DNA from: Syntrophaceae bacterium
Lineage (GTDB): Bacteria; Desulfobacterota; SM23-61
Direction of reading: 5' to 3'
Assembly (NCBI GenBank): GCA_013388675.1
Contig: JACAEW010000028.1
Location: 1 to 45,854, forward strand
DNA: 45,854 nt
The translations under genes were made by a program, and so were the position numbers. This document shows, piece after piece, positions 8,213 to 15,502 of the stretch; the stretch's first letter is position 1, and each line of letters starts with the position of its first letter. The notes beneath the pieces were generated by a model. The model was not told the origin of the DNA. It was given only the letters and a program-made list of their open reading frames with translations, and did no database searches.

Positions 8213-8230
8213 TGAATGAATATTCATTCA
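8213..8230. promoter_or_regulatory. TetR/FadR-type operator palindrome
   Basis: TGAATGAATATTCATTCA is a perfect 18-bp palindrome. It matches the published consensus of the TetR-family fatty-acid regulator FadR of Bacillus subtilis (TGAATGANTANTCATTCA) at every fixed position. It covers the predicted transcription start of the minus-strand promoter at 8236-8265, the classic place for a repressor. The regulator gene is not in the window. Confidence 0.8.
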
Positions 8231-8235
8231 AGCGT

Positions 8236-8265
8236 TTAGTAGCATAATCCCGCAAAAAATGTCAA
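8236..8265 (-). promoter_or_regulatory. Sigma-70 promoter of the F0-Qrc unit
   Basis: On the minus strand TTGACA (8260-8265) and TACTAA (8236-8241) are separated by 18 nt. The start point would fall near 8229, inside the palindrome. The first gene downstream is atpZ (start 8122). Confidence 0.65.
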
Positions 8266-8461
8266 GGAATTTTTTGAAATTTGCGCATCCGGTGATAAGG
8301 CGCTTATTTCCATTTCTCAGAAAAGGAATTCATTTAAATCAAGCAGTTCCATCATCCCAGGCCAGGTCAAAGGTGAAGCAGTAATGGACCTTCCAACTTT
8401 TCAGGCGTCCATCAGAATCCCGTAGGCTGACCTTTCGTTATTGGCGCCCCTGCGCCCGGTT

Positions 8462-8938
8462 TCAGAAATAGGCCATGCTAGATTTTTTATGCTCCCTCCT
8501 GGAGAAAAGAAGCCGGTAATCCTTGATTCCCGTCTTTTTCGACAACTCCCGAGCGATGTGGCGGCAATCTTTCTCGCCTTTCCCGTGAATCATCGTGTAA
8601 AGGTTGAAGGGCCATTCGGGAAACGGCGGGCGGAGGTAACAATGGCTTACCGGTGAGGAAGAGATCATGGCCTGGCTGACAGGGGATATCCGCTCCTCGG
8701 GCACTTTCCACACCACCATGGCGTTTCCCTGGTATCCGGCTTTTTGATGACGCAGAATCGCCCCAAACCTCCGGATCATCCCTCTGCGGACAAACCCCCG
8801 TATCCGGCGGAGAAGGTCCTCTTCCTTCCACCCCACCTTGGAAGCAACCTGAGCGAAGGGAGTAGGGCAGAGCGGCAGGTCCCCCTGGATTTTCCCCAGC
8901 AGCTTTTTATCCCGCGGAGAGAGATTCTCTTTCTTCAT
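8462..8938 (-). CDS. ahbB: Siroheme decarboxylase subunit AhbB (Lrp/AsnC fold)
   Basis: A 158-residue protein with an N-terminal winged-helix part (about 1-65) and a C-terminal RAM-like domain. The family-typical stretch RRFGAILRHQKAGY (about 56-69), then NAMVVW, SHCYLR and WPFNLYTMIHG, points to AhbB. AhbA and AhbB together decarboxylate siroheme to 12,18-didecarboxysiroheme on the siroheme route to haem used by sulfate reducers and archaea. This fits the haem demand of the hexahaem cytochrome. The usual partner ahbA is not adjacent. It is divergent from nuoA across 298 nt. GAGGA precedes the ATG. Confidence 0.85.
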   Translation of the reverse strand: MKKENLSPRDKKLLGKIQGDLPLCPTPFAQVASKVGWKEEDLLRRIRGFVRRGMIRRFGAILRHQKAGYQGNAMVVWKVPEERISPVSQAMISSSPVSHCYLRPPFPEWPFNLYTMIHGKGEKDCRHIARELSKKTGIKDYRLLFSRREHKKSSMAYF

Positions 8939-9040
8939 CGACCGTCCTCGGTCCCTTGTCCAAAATAACGCTTTTTCAATATAGACGAAAAAGGACGATC
9001 AAGCTATGATTTCCTCTGGAAAAAAATCACAAAAAAAGAC

Positions 9041-9070
9041 TTGACAGAAGGCCCGCTCTTTTGTTATTTC
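9041..9070 (+). promoter_or_regulatory. Possible nuo promoter
   Basis: TTGACA at 9041-9046 is followed after 18 nt by TATTTC (9065-9070), a fair -35 with a weak -10, about 165 nt before nuoA. The AT-rich 298-nt gap must also hold the divergent ahbB promoter, which I could not place. Confidence 0.5.
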
Positions 9071-9236
9071 CTTGGGCCGAATTCGCTCTCTACCAATTTT
9101 GTGGTTGCCTTTTCAAAAAAATTATTCTAGATATTTTCGAATGAGGAACGTGAGGGAATTCGATTTCATTCTCCCCGGTCCTTTTTGGTTTATTCGGTTT
9201 CCTCGGTAAAATTTTCTGACGAAGGGAAACGAATCC

Positions 9237-9593
9237 ATGCTGATTGACTATCTTCCCATCTTTATCTTTTTTGTCGTGGCCGTGGGCTTCGCCCTGTTCA
9301 CGATCGTCGCCTCCGCCGTCATCGGCAAGCGAAAGGTCACCCCCCAAAAGATGCTTCCCTACGAGTGCGGAATGGACCCCATCGGCCAGGCCCGCAATCC
9401 CTTCTCGGTAAAGTTTTACGTCATCGCCATGCTCTTCATCGTCTTCGACATCGAAGCCATTTTCATCTACCCCTGGGCGGTGATCTTCCGCGACCTGAAG
9501 GTCTTCGGTCTGGTGGAAATGGCCGTTTTCATCGCCATCCTGCTCGTCGGGTTCATCTACGTCTGGAAAAAAGGAGCCCTGGAATGGGAATAG
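9237..9593 (+). CDS. nuoA: Complex I subunit NuoA
   Basis: A 118-residue membrane subunit with three helices. The conserved loop [11 protein letters not shown] and the acidic [12 protein letters not shown] in helix 2 are diagnostic of NuoA/ND3. It lies at the quinone-site junction between the membrane and peripheral arms. It is the first gene of the nuo operon, and its stop overlaps the nuoB start by 10 nt. Confidence 0.97.
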   Translation: MLIDYLPIFIFFVVAVGFALFTIVASAVIGKRKVTPQKMLPYECGMDPIGQARNPFSVKFYVIAMLFIVFDIEAIFIYPWAVIFRDLKVFGLVEMAVFIAILLVGFIYVWKKGALEWE

Positions 9594-10060
9594 AAACTCA
9601 ACTGGGCAATAATGTCTTAACCACCTCCTTGGAGAAGCTGGTCAACTGGGCCCGACGGTCATCCTTATGGCCTGCCGGGTTCGGCCTCGCCTGCTGCGCC
9701 TTGGAGATGATCGTGGCGGCATCGGCCCGGTACGACATGGCCCGTTTCGGCATGGAAGTTTTCCGCCCCTCGCCCCGCCAGGCGGACCTCATGATCGTGG
9801 CCGGGACGGTAACCAAAAAGATGCTGCCGGCGGTGCTGCGGATCTACGAGCAGATGGCCGAACCCAAATGGGTCATCGCCATGGGAGCCTGCGCTTCGAC
9901 GGGAGGGGTCTTCGATACCTACTCCACGGTTCAGGGGATCGATCAATACCTCCCCGTGGACGTTTACATCCCCGGGTGCCCCCCCCGGCCCGAAGCCCTC
10001 ATCTATGGGATTATTAAGCTCCATGAGAAGATCGGCAGGGAAAAGCTGCTGGAAAGGTAA
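9584..10060 (+). CDS. nuoB: Complex I subunit NuoB (cluster N2)
   Basis: A 158-residue subunit carrying the terminal [4Fe-4S] cluster N2 that reduces the quinone. Ligands are the tandem Cys37-Cys38 (GLACCALEM), Cys103 (GACAS) and Cys132 (PGCPPRPE). The ATG at 9584 has AAGGAG upstream and lies inside the last codons of nuoA. nuoC follows after 6 nt. Confidence 0.97.
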   Translation: MGIETQLGNNVLTTSLEKLVNWARRSSLWPAGFGLACCALEMIVAASARYDMARFGMEVFRPSPRQADLMIVAGTVTKKMLPAVLRIYEQMAEPKWVIAMGACASTGGVFDTYSTVQGIDQYLPVDVYIPGCPPRPEALIYGIIKLHEKIGREKLLER

Positions 10061-10066
10061 AGAATT

Positions 10067-10522
10067 ATGGACCTAGCGACCGTTGTGGACCGGATCAAGC
10101 AGAAATTTCCCGAATCGGTCCTGGGGGTCTCGACCTTCCGGGAGGAAACGACCCTGGAGGTCCGTTCGGAGGACCTTCTGCCGCTGTGCCGCTTCCTCCA
10201 TGACGACCCGGAAATGGCCTTTGACTTTCTGATCGATCTCTGCGGAGTGGATCACCTTCCCCGCGAGCCCCGGTTCCAAGTAGTCTATCACCTCTGTTCC
10301 ACTCAAACCCGCTTGCGGCTCCGTTTGAAGGTCTCTCTTCCGGGAAAAAATCCGAAGGTCCCCTCCGTCTTCCCGGTATGGAAAGCGGCGGACTGGCTGG
10401 AGCGGGAGGCCTTCGACATGTTTGGAATCCATTTTCCCGGCCACCCGGACCTTCGGCGAATCCTGCTGACGCCGGATTGGCAGGGGCACCCCCTGCGCAA
10501 AGATTACCCGCTCCGGGGCTAA
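10067..10522 (+). CDS. nuoC: Complex I subunit NuoC (30 kDa)
   Basis: A 151-residue hydrophilic subunit of the quinone module. The family signature near the C-terminus is present (WLEREAFDMFGIHFPGHPDL, then LRKDYPL). It is separate from nuoD, not fused as in E. coli. It packs against NuoD and NuoB and carries no cofactor. nuoD starts 25 nt downstream. Confidence 0.96.
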   Translation: MDLATVVDRIKQKFPESVLGVSTFREETTLEVRSEDLLPLCRFLHDDPEMAFDFLIDLCGVDHLPREPRFQVVYHLCSTQTRLRLRLKVSLPGKNPKVPSVFPVWKAADWLEREAFDMFGIHFPGHPDLRRILLTPDWQGHPLRKDYPLRG

Positions 10523-10547
10523 GGAACCTCCCGGAAGATGGAGAAAG

Positions 10548-11726
10548 ATGGAGATGGGCGATAACAACACCATGATCCTGAATATGGGCCCCCAGCACCC
10601 CAGCACGCACGGCGTCCTGCGGGTGATCCTGGAGCTCGACGGCGAGGTGGTGGTCAAAGCCACCCCGGATATCGGTTTCCTGCACCGGGGCCTGGAGAAA
10701 TTGGCCGAGAGCAAAACCTACCATCAATGCATTCCCCTCACCGACCGTCTGGATTACGTGGCCGGCATGTCCAACAACCTGGCCTATGTGCTGGCCGTGG
10801 AAAAGCTCCTGGGATTGGAGGTCCCCCCCCGGGCCCAGGCCATCCGGGTTTTGCTCAGCGAGTTGCAAAGGATTTCCAGCCACCTTCTCTGGCTGGGCAC
10901 CCACGCTCACGACATCGGGGCCATGACCCCACTGTTCTATGCCCTGCGGGAGCGGGACGAAATCCTCTTCCTCTTCGAGAGGGTCTGCGGCTCCCGGCTG
11001 ACCCCATCCTACTTCCGGGTCGGGGGCCTGGCCCAGGACCTTCCGGAGGGCTTTGAAGCGAAATGCCGGGAATTCACCCAAACCTTCAACGCCCACGTGG
11101 ACGAATACGAAACCCTCCTGACCCAAAACAAGATTTGGATGAATCGGACCCAGGGGGTGGGAGTCATATCGACGGAAGAGGCCATTAACTGGGGGCTGAC
11201 CGGCCCGAACCTGCGAGCTTCCAACGGGAACTGGGACCTGCGCAAGGCCATGCCCTACAGCGGGTATGAAAAATACGAATTCATCGTCCCCACCGGGAAA
11301 AACGGGGATGTTTACGACCGGTACATGGTGCGGATGATGGAGATGCGCCAGTCCAACGAAATCGTCCGCCAGGTTCTGGACAAGATGCCCGGGGGTGCGG
11401 TGACCGCCCAGGACCCGAAGGTGGTCTATCCGCCCAAGGAGCGGGTGCAGGAAAGCATCGAGTCCCTTATCCATCATTTCCACCTGGCCAGCGCTGGGTT
11501 CCCCGCACCCGCGGGAGAAGTGTATGCCAGCATCGAATCCCCCAAAGGGGAGCTGGGTTTTTACCTGGTTAGCGACGGGACGAACAAGCCCTGGCGCTTC
11601 CGGGTCCGGCCGCCCTCGTTCATCAACCTGAGCGCGCTGCCGGTGATGGTCCAGGGGCGGCTTATCGCGGACGTGGTGGCGGTCATCGGGTAGATCGACA
11701 TCGTCCTGGCCGAAATCGACCGCTAA
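10548..11726 (+). pseudogene. nuoD: Complex I subunit NuoD with in-frame amber codon near its end
   Basis: The 49-kDa quinone-site subunit, with GPQHPSTHGV near the N-terminus (about 13-22) and the family's usual 380-395 residues. The frame reads 381 codons to TAG at 11691-11693, then continues without shift through 10 sense codons (IDIVLAEIDR) to TAA at 11724-11726. NuoD proteins normally end IGSIDIVxxEVDR, so the TAG replaces a conserved serine codon (for example TCG to TAG) and removes the conserved tail. Either the product is truncated by 11 residues and may still work, or the base is a sequencing error or strain mutation. TAG is a normal stop for several genes here (nuoA, nuoH, nuoI, nuoJ), so recoding is unlikely. 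No other lesion is seen. Confidence 0.85.
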
Positions 11727-11745
11727 ACGGCAGGAGGGCCGGGGC

Positions 11746-12090
11746 ATGACCCTGCGGGAGGCTGCCGAGAAACTGGGATTAAAGCCCGTAGCGGGCCTGT
11801 CGGGGCTCTCCCGGGAGGTCGCTCAGGGCTACGTGAGCGATCTTTTGAGCGATGTGATGGCCAATGCCAAGCCGGGAGATATCTGGGTCACCCTTCAGAT
11901 ACACCCGAACATCATCGCCGTGGCGACGCTGAAGGAGTTGGCCGGAATCATTCTCATCGGGGGGAGGCAGCCCGAAAAGCAGACCTTGACCAAAGCGGAG
12001 GAGGAACAAGTCCCCATCCTGCTGACCGACCTGCCGGCCTTCGAGGTAGTGGGACAACTGTATCAAATGGGAATCACCGGCCGAAGATGA
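11746..12090 (+). CDS. Small stand-alone DRTGG-domain protein
   Basis: A 114-residue cytoplasmic protein made of one DRTGG-type domain. Small DRTGG proteins of this size are regular companions of Hyd/Hnd-type [FeFe]-hydrogenase gene sets, next to a HATPase protein, a HndB-like ferredoxin and a PHP protein, all of which also occur in this operon. The ligand and role are not known; signalling or regulation of the complex is an inference. It starts 19 nt after the expected end of nuoD and 12 nt before the HATPase gene. Confidence 0.75.
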   Translation: MTLREAAEKLGLKPVAGLSGLSREVAQGYVSDLLSDVMANAKPGDIWVTLQIHPNIIAVATLKELAGIILIGGRQPEKQTLTKAEEEQVPILLTDLPAFEVVGQLYQMGITGRR

Positions 12091-12102
12091 TCCCTTTCGC
12101 CC

Positions 12103-12648
12103 GTGCAAGATTTGTCCTTACATATTTTGGATATCGTGGAAAACTCCCTGGCCGCAGGGGCGGGGCGGGTGGAGATTCGAGTCGAAGAGGATATGGCCGC
12201 GGACCGGATGCTCATCGAGATCGTCGATGACGGCTGCGGGATGGACGAAGAAAGGTTGCAGAGGGCCTTGGACCCCTTCTTTACCACCAAGACGGTACGG
12301 CGGGTGGGCCTGGGGCTCCCGCTCCTGTCCGAGGCCTGCCGGATGAGCAACGGGGACATGCAGATTCAGTCCTGTCCGGGAAAAGGGACGAAGGTGAGGG
12401 CCATCTTTCAGCACAGTCACATCGACCGGAAGCCTCTGGGGAATATCCGGGACACGCTGATCACCCTGATAACCGGGCACCCCGAAGTGGAACTCTTTTA
12501 TGAGCACCGGAAGGACCACAAGATGTTTTCCCTGGATACCCGGGAGATCAAGGCGGACTTGGGAAATATTCCTCTGAATGCCCCCGCAGTCGTGTCGGCC
12601 CTGCGGACTCTCATCCAGTCCGGGTTGGAAGAATTGGGAGCGTTTTAG
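12103..12648 (+). CDS. Histidine-kinase-like ATPase (HATPase_c) protein
   Basis: A 181-residue protein whose first 105 residues form a GHKL ATPase domain. N-box HILDIVENSLAAGA, G1 box DDGCGM, F-box FFTTK and G2 box GLGLPLL are all visible. There is no His-phosphorylation or sensor domain, so it resembles anti-sigma-factor or serine-kinase-like ATPases. The C-terminal 75 residues are unassigned. The start is a GTG at 12103, because no in-frame ATG precedes the N-box. Its place between a DRTGG gene and a HndB-like gene follows hydrogenase gene sets; the substrate is unknown. Confidence 0.8.
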   Translation: MQDLSLHILDIVENSLAAGAGRVEIRVEEDMAADRMLIEIVDDGCGMDEERLQRALDPFFTTKTVRRVGLGLPLLSEACRMSNGDMQIQSCPGKGTKVRAIFQHSHIDRKPLGNIRDTLITLITGHPEVELFYEHRKDHKMFSLDTREIKADLGNIPLNAPAVVSALRTLIQSGLEELGAF

Positions 12649-12715
12649 CAAAGGAGGAATCCGGCGCCCGGGCCGGGGCCAAGCGATAGAGGTTAAGAAG
12701 GAAGATCGGTGAGAC

Positions 12716-12852
12716 TTTAGCTTTTTGAAAAAAGGCGCCCTATTTCTCAACAGCTCTCTTTTGAGCAAGCCATCTGCGGAAATCCCCCCGTTCCCCCCTT
12801 TGCAAAAGGGGGGCGGAGGGGGGATTTAAGAGGGCCATTTCAAAAAGCTAAA
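12716..12852. repeat. MITE-like element, copy 1 (137 bp)
   Basis: Perfect 15-bp terminal inverted repeats (TTTAGCTTTTTGAAA at 12716-12730, reverse complement at 12838-12852) bound a non-coding stretch. Its right half is a C-run/G-run hairpin (12780-12827). A second copy lies at 24169-24303. No reading frame inside. Confidence 0.8.
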
Positions 12853-12894
12853 CTCATGGGAAGATTGAACGGTTTTTAGGGGAGGGCGAAAGGA

Positions 12895-13278
12895 ATGGCC
12901 AAGCTATCCATCGAGGACTTAAAAAAAATAAAGGAGTCGGTACAGGCTGCGGTGACTCTCCGGGAAGGGGGTTACCGGGCCAGGGTGAACATCCACATGG
13001 GCACCTGCGGGCTGGCGGCCGGGGCCCGGGGGATCATGACCGCGGTTCTGGACGAGATTCAAAAAAGAGACACCAAAGACGTGGTGGTGGTAACCTCGGG
13101 GTGCGCCGGGCTCTGCAACCGCGAGCCCATGATTACCGTGGAGCGGATGGGGGAACCCCCGGTAAAGTACGTGGACCTGACTCCGGATAAGATGCGCCAG
13201 ATTTTCTCCGAGCATGTGCTGGGGGGCAAGATCGTGGAAAAATACGCCCTGGCCATCGGGAGTGAAACGACATTTTGA
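12895..13278 (+). CDS. HndB-like thioredoxin-fold ferredoxin subunit
   Basis: A 127-residue protein like HndB and the N-terminal domain of HydB/HndC. It has a coiled N-terminal helix, then HMGTCGLAAGA (Cys38) and SGCAGLCNREP (Cys70, Cys74), so three of the usual cluster cysteines are seen. It occupies the place where nuoE stands in most nuo operons and lies directly before nuoF, so it probably belongs to the NADH or ferredoxin input module of this complex I. A homologue lacking all three cysteines is encoded at 27738. The gap before it holds a MITE-like element. Confidence 0.8.
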   Translation: MAKLSIEDLKKIKESVQAAVTLREGGYRARVNIHMGTCGLAAGARGIMTAVLDEIQKRDTKDVVVVTSGCAGLCNREPMITVERMGEPPVKYVDLTPDKMRQIFSEHVLGGKIVEKYALAIGSETTF

Positions 13279-13303
13279 GAATTCGGATTGCGGAATAGAG
13301 ACC

Positions 13304-13435
13304 GTTTCCGGTTGCTAGTTTCCGGTTGCCAGTTGAACAGACCTGGTCTTTAACCGGCAACGGGGAACCGGAAACGGGCAACATAAGTCCTGGCAACTTG
13401 AGGCACTTAAGGCACTTGAGGGCATTTAAGGCACT
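13304..13435. repeat. GTTTCCGGTTGC repeat cluster and GGCACTT tandem repeat
   Basis: Two direct copies of GTTTCCGGTTGC (13304-13315, 13318-13329) face inverted copies (AACCGGAAAC at 13366-13375). This is followed by four imperfect ~10-bp units of the type GGCACTTRAG (13395-13435). All are in the gap before nuoF and non-coding. The first motif recurs at 937-972 and, diverged, at 20484-20534. Confidence 0.7.
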
Positions 13436-13462
13436 GTTTTTAGGTTTTAGGGAGGTTGGTGC

Positions 13463-15256
13463 ATGGCAGCCAGAGTTTTTCGTTCCCATATATTGATGTG
13501 CGCCGGAACGGCCTGCGTCTCCTGCGGGGCTTTCAAGGTGCGAGCGCGGCTGGAAAAGGAGCTCAAGGACCGCGGGCTGGATCAGGAAGTCAGAGTGGTC
13601 ATCACCGGCTGCAACGGGTTCTGCGCCGAGGGCCCGATTATGGTGGTTTACCCGGAAGGGATTTTCTATGGCCATGTGACTCCCGATGACATGCCCCTGG
13701 TTGTGGAAGAACATATTATGAAAGGCCGGCCCGTTCCCAAGCTCTTTTACAAGGAACCGGTCAAGAAGGAAGCCATTCCCCGGATGAAGGACATTCCCTT
13801 CTTCGGCCTCCAGGTTCTTCGAGTTCTGCGCAACCGCGGGCTGATCGATCCTGAATCCATCGACGAATACATCGCCAAGGACGGATATGTGGCTTTGCAT
13901 AAGGCCCTGACCCAGATGACCCCCGAGCAGATCATTGCCGAGGTCAAAGAATCGGGCCTGCGGGGGCGAGGGGGAGCGGGGTTTCCCACGGGCGAAAAGT
14001 GGGAAGAATGCCGGAAATACAGCCGCTTCCCCAAATATGTAATCTGTAACGGGGACGAAGGGGACCCCGGGGCGTTCATGGATCGTTCGGTCCTGGAGGC
14101 CGATCCCCATGCAGTTTTGGAGGGCATGGCCATCTGCGGTAGGGCCGTAGATTCTCACGAAGGGTATCTCTATGTCCGCGCCGAGTATCCCCTGGCCATC
14201 AAACGGGTGAACCTGGCCATCGAACAGGCCCGGAACTACGGGCTCTTGGGGAAGGACATCTTTGGAACCGGTTTTGATTTCGACGCCTTTGTCTATCCCG
14301 GCGCCGGGGCTTTTGTCTGCGGCGAATCCACGGCCCTCATGTTTTCCCTGGAAGGAAAGAGGGGAATGCCCCGGGCCAAACCGCCCCGCTCGGCCGAAGC
14401 CGGGCTCTGGGGCCAGCCTACGGTTTTAAATAATGTGGAGACCTTCGCCAACATCCCCCAGATCATGCTTCACGGGGCCAAGTGGTTCAACAGCCTGGGC
14501 ACGGAGAAAAGCAAAGGGACGAAGGTCTTCTCCCTGGCCGGGTGCGTGAACAACATCGGGCTGGTGGAAGTCCCCATGGGAATCAGCCTCCGCTCCATCG
14601 TCTTCGACATCGGCGACGGGATCAAGGGGGGCAACAAATTCAAGGCGGCCCAACTGGGAGGACCCTCGGGCGGGTTTGTCCCGGAAAGCCTGCTGGACAC
14701 CCCGGTCGATTATGAGTCCCTGGAGGCCACGGGGGCCATCATGGGGTCGGGGGGGATCGTCATTTGCGACGAGGCGACCTGCATGGTGGACTCGGCCAGG
14801 TTCTTCACCGACTTCTGCGTGGATGAATCCTGCGGCAAGTGCGTGCCCTGCCGGACCGGCCTTATGGTGATGCTCCGGAAGCTTGAGGACATCGTGGAAG
14901 GGAAGGGACAGGAAGGGGATGTGGAATTCCTGGAGGAACTGGGACAGCATATCCGAAAGATGTCCCATTGCGGCCTAGGTCAGTCGGCCGCCAACCCGGT
15001 CCTCTCCACCCTCCGCCATTTCCGTCACGAGTACGACGAGCACATTCGGGAGAAGCGCTGCCGCTCCCTGGTCTGCAGGTCCCTGATCCGTTTTCGGGTG
15101 AACGAAGAGAAGTGCAAAATGTGCGGTCTCTGCAAGAAGGCCTGCCCCGTGGGGGCGATCACCTGGGAGAGGAAGCAGCCGGCCAAGATCAACCCGGACC
15201 TGTGCACCAAGTGCAAGTCCTGCATTCGGGCCTGTAAGTTCTGGGCGATTGAATAA
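13463..15256 (+). CDS. nuoF: Complex I NADH-binding subunit NuoF, HydB/HndC type
   Basis: A 597-residue flavoprotein, larger than the ~430 residues of classic NuoF. Domains in order: thioredoxin-like [2Fe-2S] domain (Cys13, Cys18, Cys50, Cys54), FMN/NADH domain with GLRGRGGAGFPTG (about 164-176), N3 [4Fe-4S] site (ESCGKCVPC and a later SHCGLG), and a C-terminal two-cluster ferredoxin domain (Cys551/554/557/561 and 581/584/587/591). This is the layout of the bifurcating HydB/HndC subunits, not of E. coli NuoF. It should oxidise NADH with FMN, and the extra clusters could exchange electrons with ferredoxin or another subunit. A normal nuoE is missing next to it. Confidence 0.92.
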   Translation: MAARVFRSHILMCAGTACVSCGAFKVRARLEKELKDRGLDQEVRVVITGCNGFCAEGPIMVVYPEGIFYGHVTPDDMPLVVEEHIMKGRPVPKLFYKEPVKKEAIPRMKDIPFFGLQVLRVLRNRGLIDPESIDEYIAKDGYVALHKALTQMTPEQIIAEVKESGLRGRGGAGFPTGEKWEECRKYSRFPKYVICNGDEGDPGAFMDRSVLEADPHAVLEGMAICGRAVDSHEGYLYVRAEYPLAIKRVNLAIEQARNYGLLGKDIFGTGFDFDAFVYPGAGAFVCGESTALMFSLEGKRGMPRAKPPRSAEAGLWGQPTVLNNVETFANIPQIMLHGAKWFNSLGTEKSKGTKVFSLAGCVNNIGLVEVPMGISLRSIVFDIGDGIKGGNKFKAAQLGGPSGGFVPESLLDTPVDYESLEATGAIMGSGGIVICDEATCMVDSARFFTDFCVDESCGKCVPCRTGLMVMLRKLEDIVEGKGQEGDVEFLEELGQHIRKMSHCGLGQSAANPVLSTLRHFRHEYDEHIREKRCRSLVCRSLIRFRVNEEKCKMCGLCKKACPVGAITWERKQPAKINPDLCTKCKSCIRACKFWAIE

Positions 15257-15502
15257 CCGATTTGCCGCGGAGACAGAGAGAACACGGGGAAAAACTTTTG
15301 GGGTCTGGAAAAATTTGATTTTTTGGGGATGATCTCTGTGCCCACTGTAATACTTTTTCGCAAGATCTTGAAATTTCGGAAAGCAACCCCCCCACCCTAA
15401 CCCTCCCCCTCGAGGGGGAGGGATGGGGGGGGGTGAATTCTATGGGTTGCGGTTCTGCCGCCCTGTGTTTCGGTGGTGAAAAAAATTTAAAGTGAGTCAG
15501 GA
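15257..15502. repeat. 246-nt gap with dispersed repeats before nuoG
   Basis: The gap contains a sequence near 15260-15290 resembling common intergenic repeats of the form CCGCGGAGACAGAGAGAAC, and a perfect 22-bp palindrome of C and G runs at 15401-15422 flanked by further C-runs and G-runs (15389-15433). No coding or promoter sequence was recognised. The palindrome resembles that at 2838-2864. Confidence 0.55.

Larger units (their letters stand above)
8123..8461. other. 339-nt gap: promoter and operator of the F0-Qrc unit
   Basis: No coding sequence is seen. The part next to atpZ is AT-rich and carries a promoter (8236-8265) and an 18-bp operator (8213-8230), both described separately, plus an untranslated leader of about 100 nt. 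The part next to ahbB (8290-8461) holds nothing I recognise. Confidence 0.7.

Noticed and set aside
11691..11693. Pyrrolysine or other recoding of the nuoD amber codon
   Set aside because: Several genes in the window end with TAG as their only stop, the conserved residue is serine, and no pyl genes are seen; mutation or sequencing error is simpler.
10095..11747. 550-codon minus-strand frame across nuoC and nuoD
   Set aside because: Antisense to two conserved nuo genes; low-complexity His/Gly/Pro-rich translation typical of a shadow frame.
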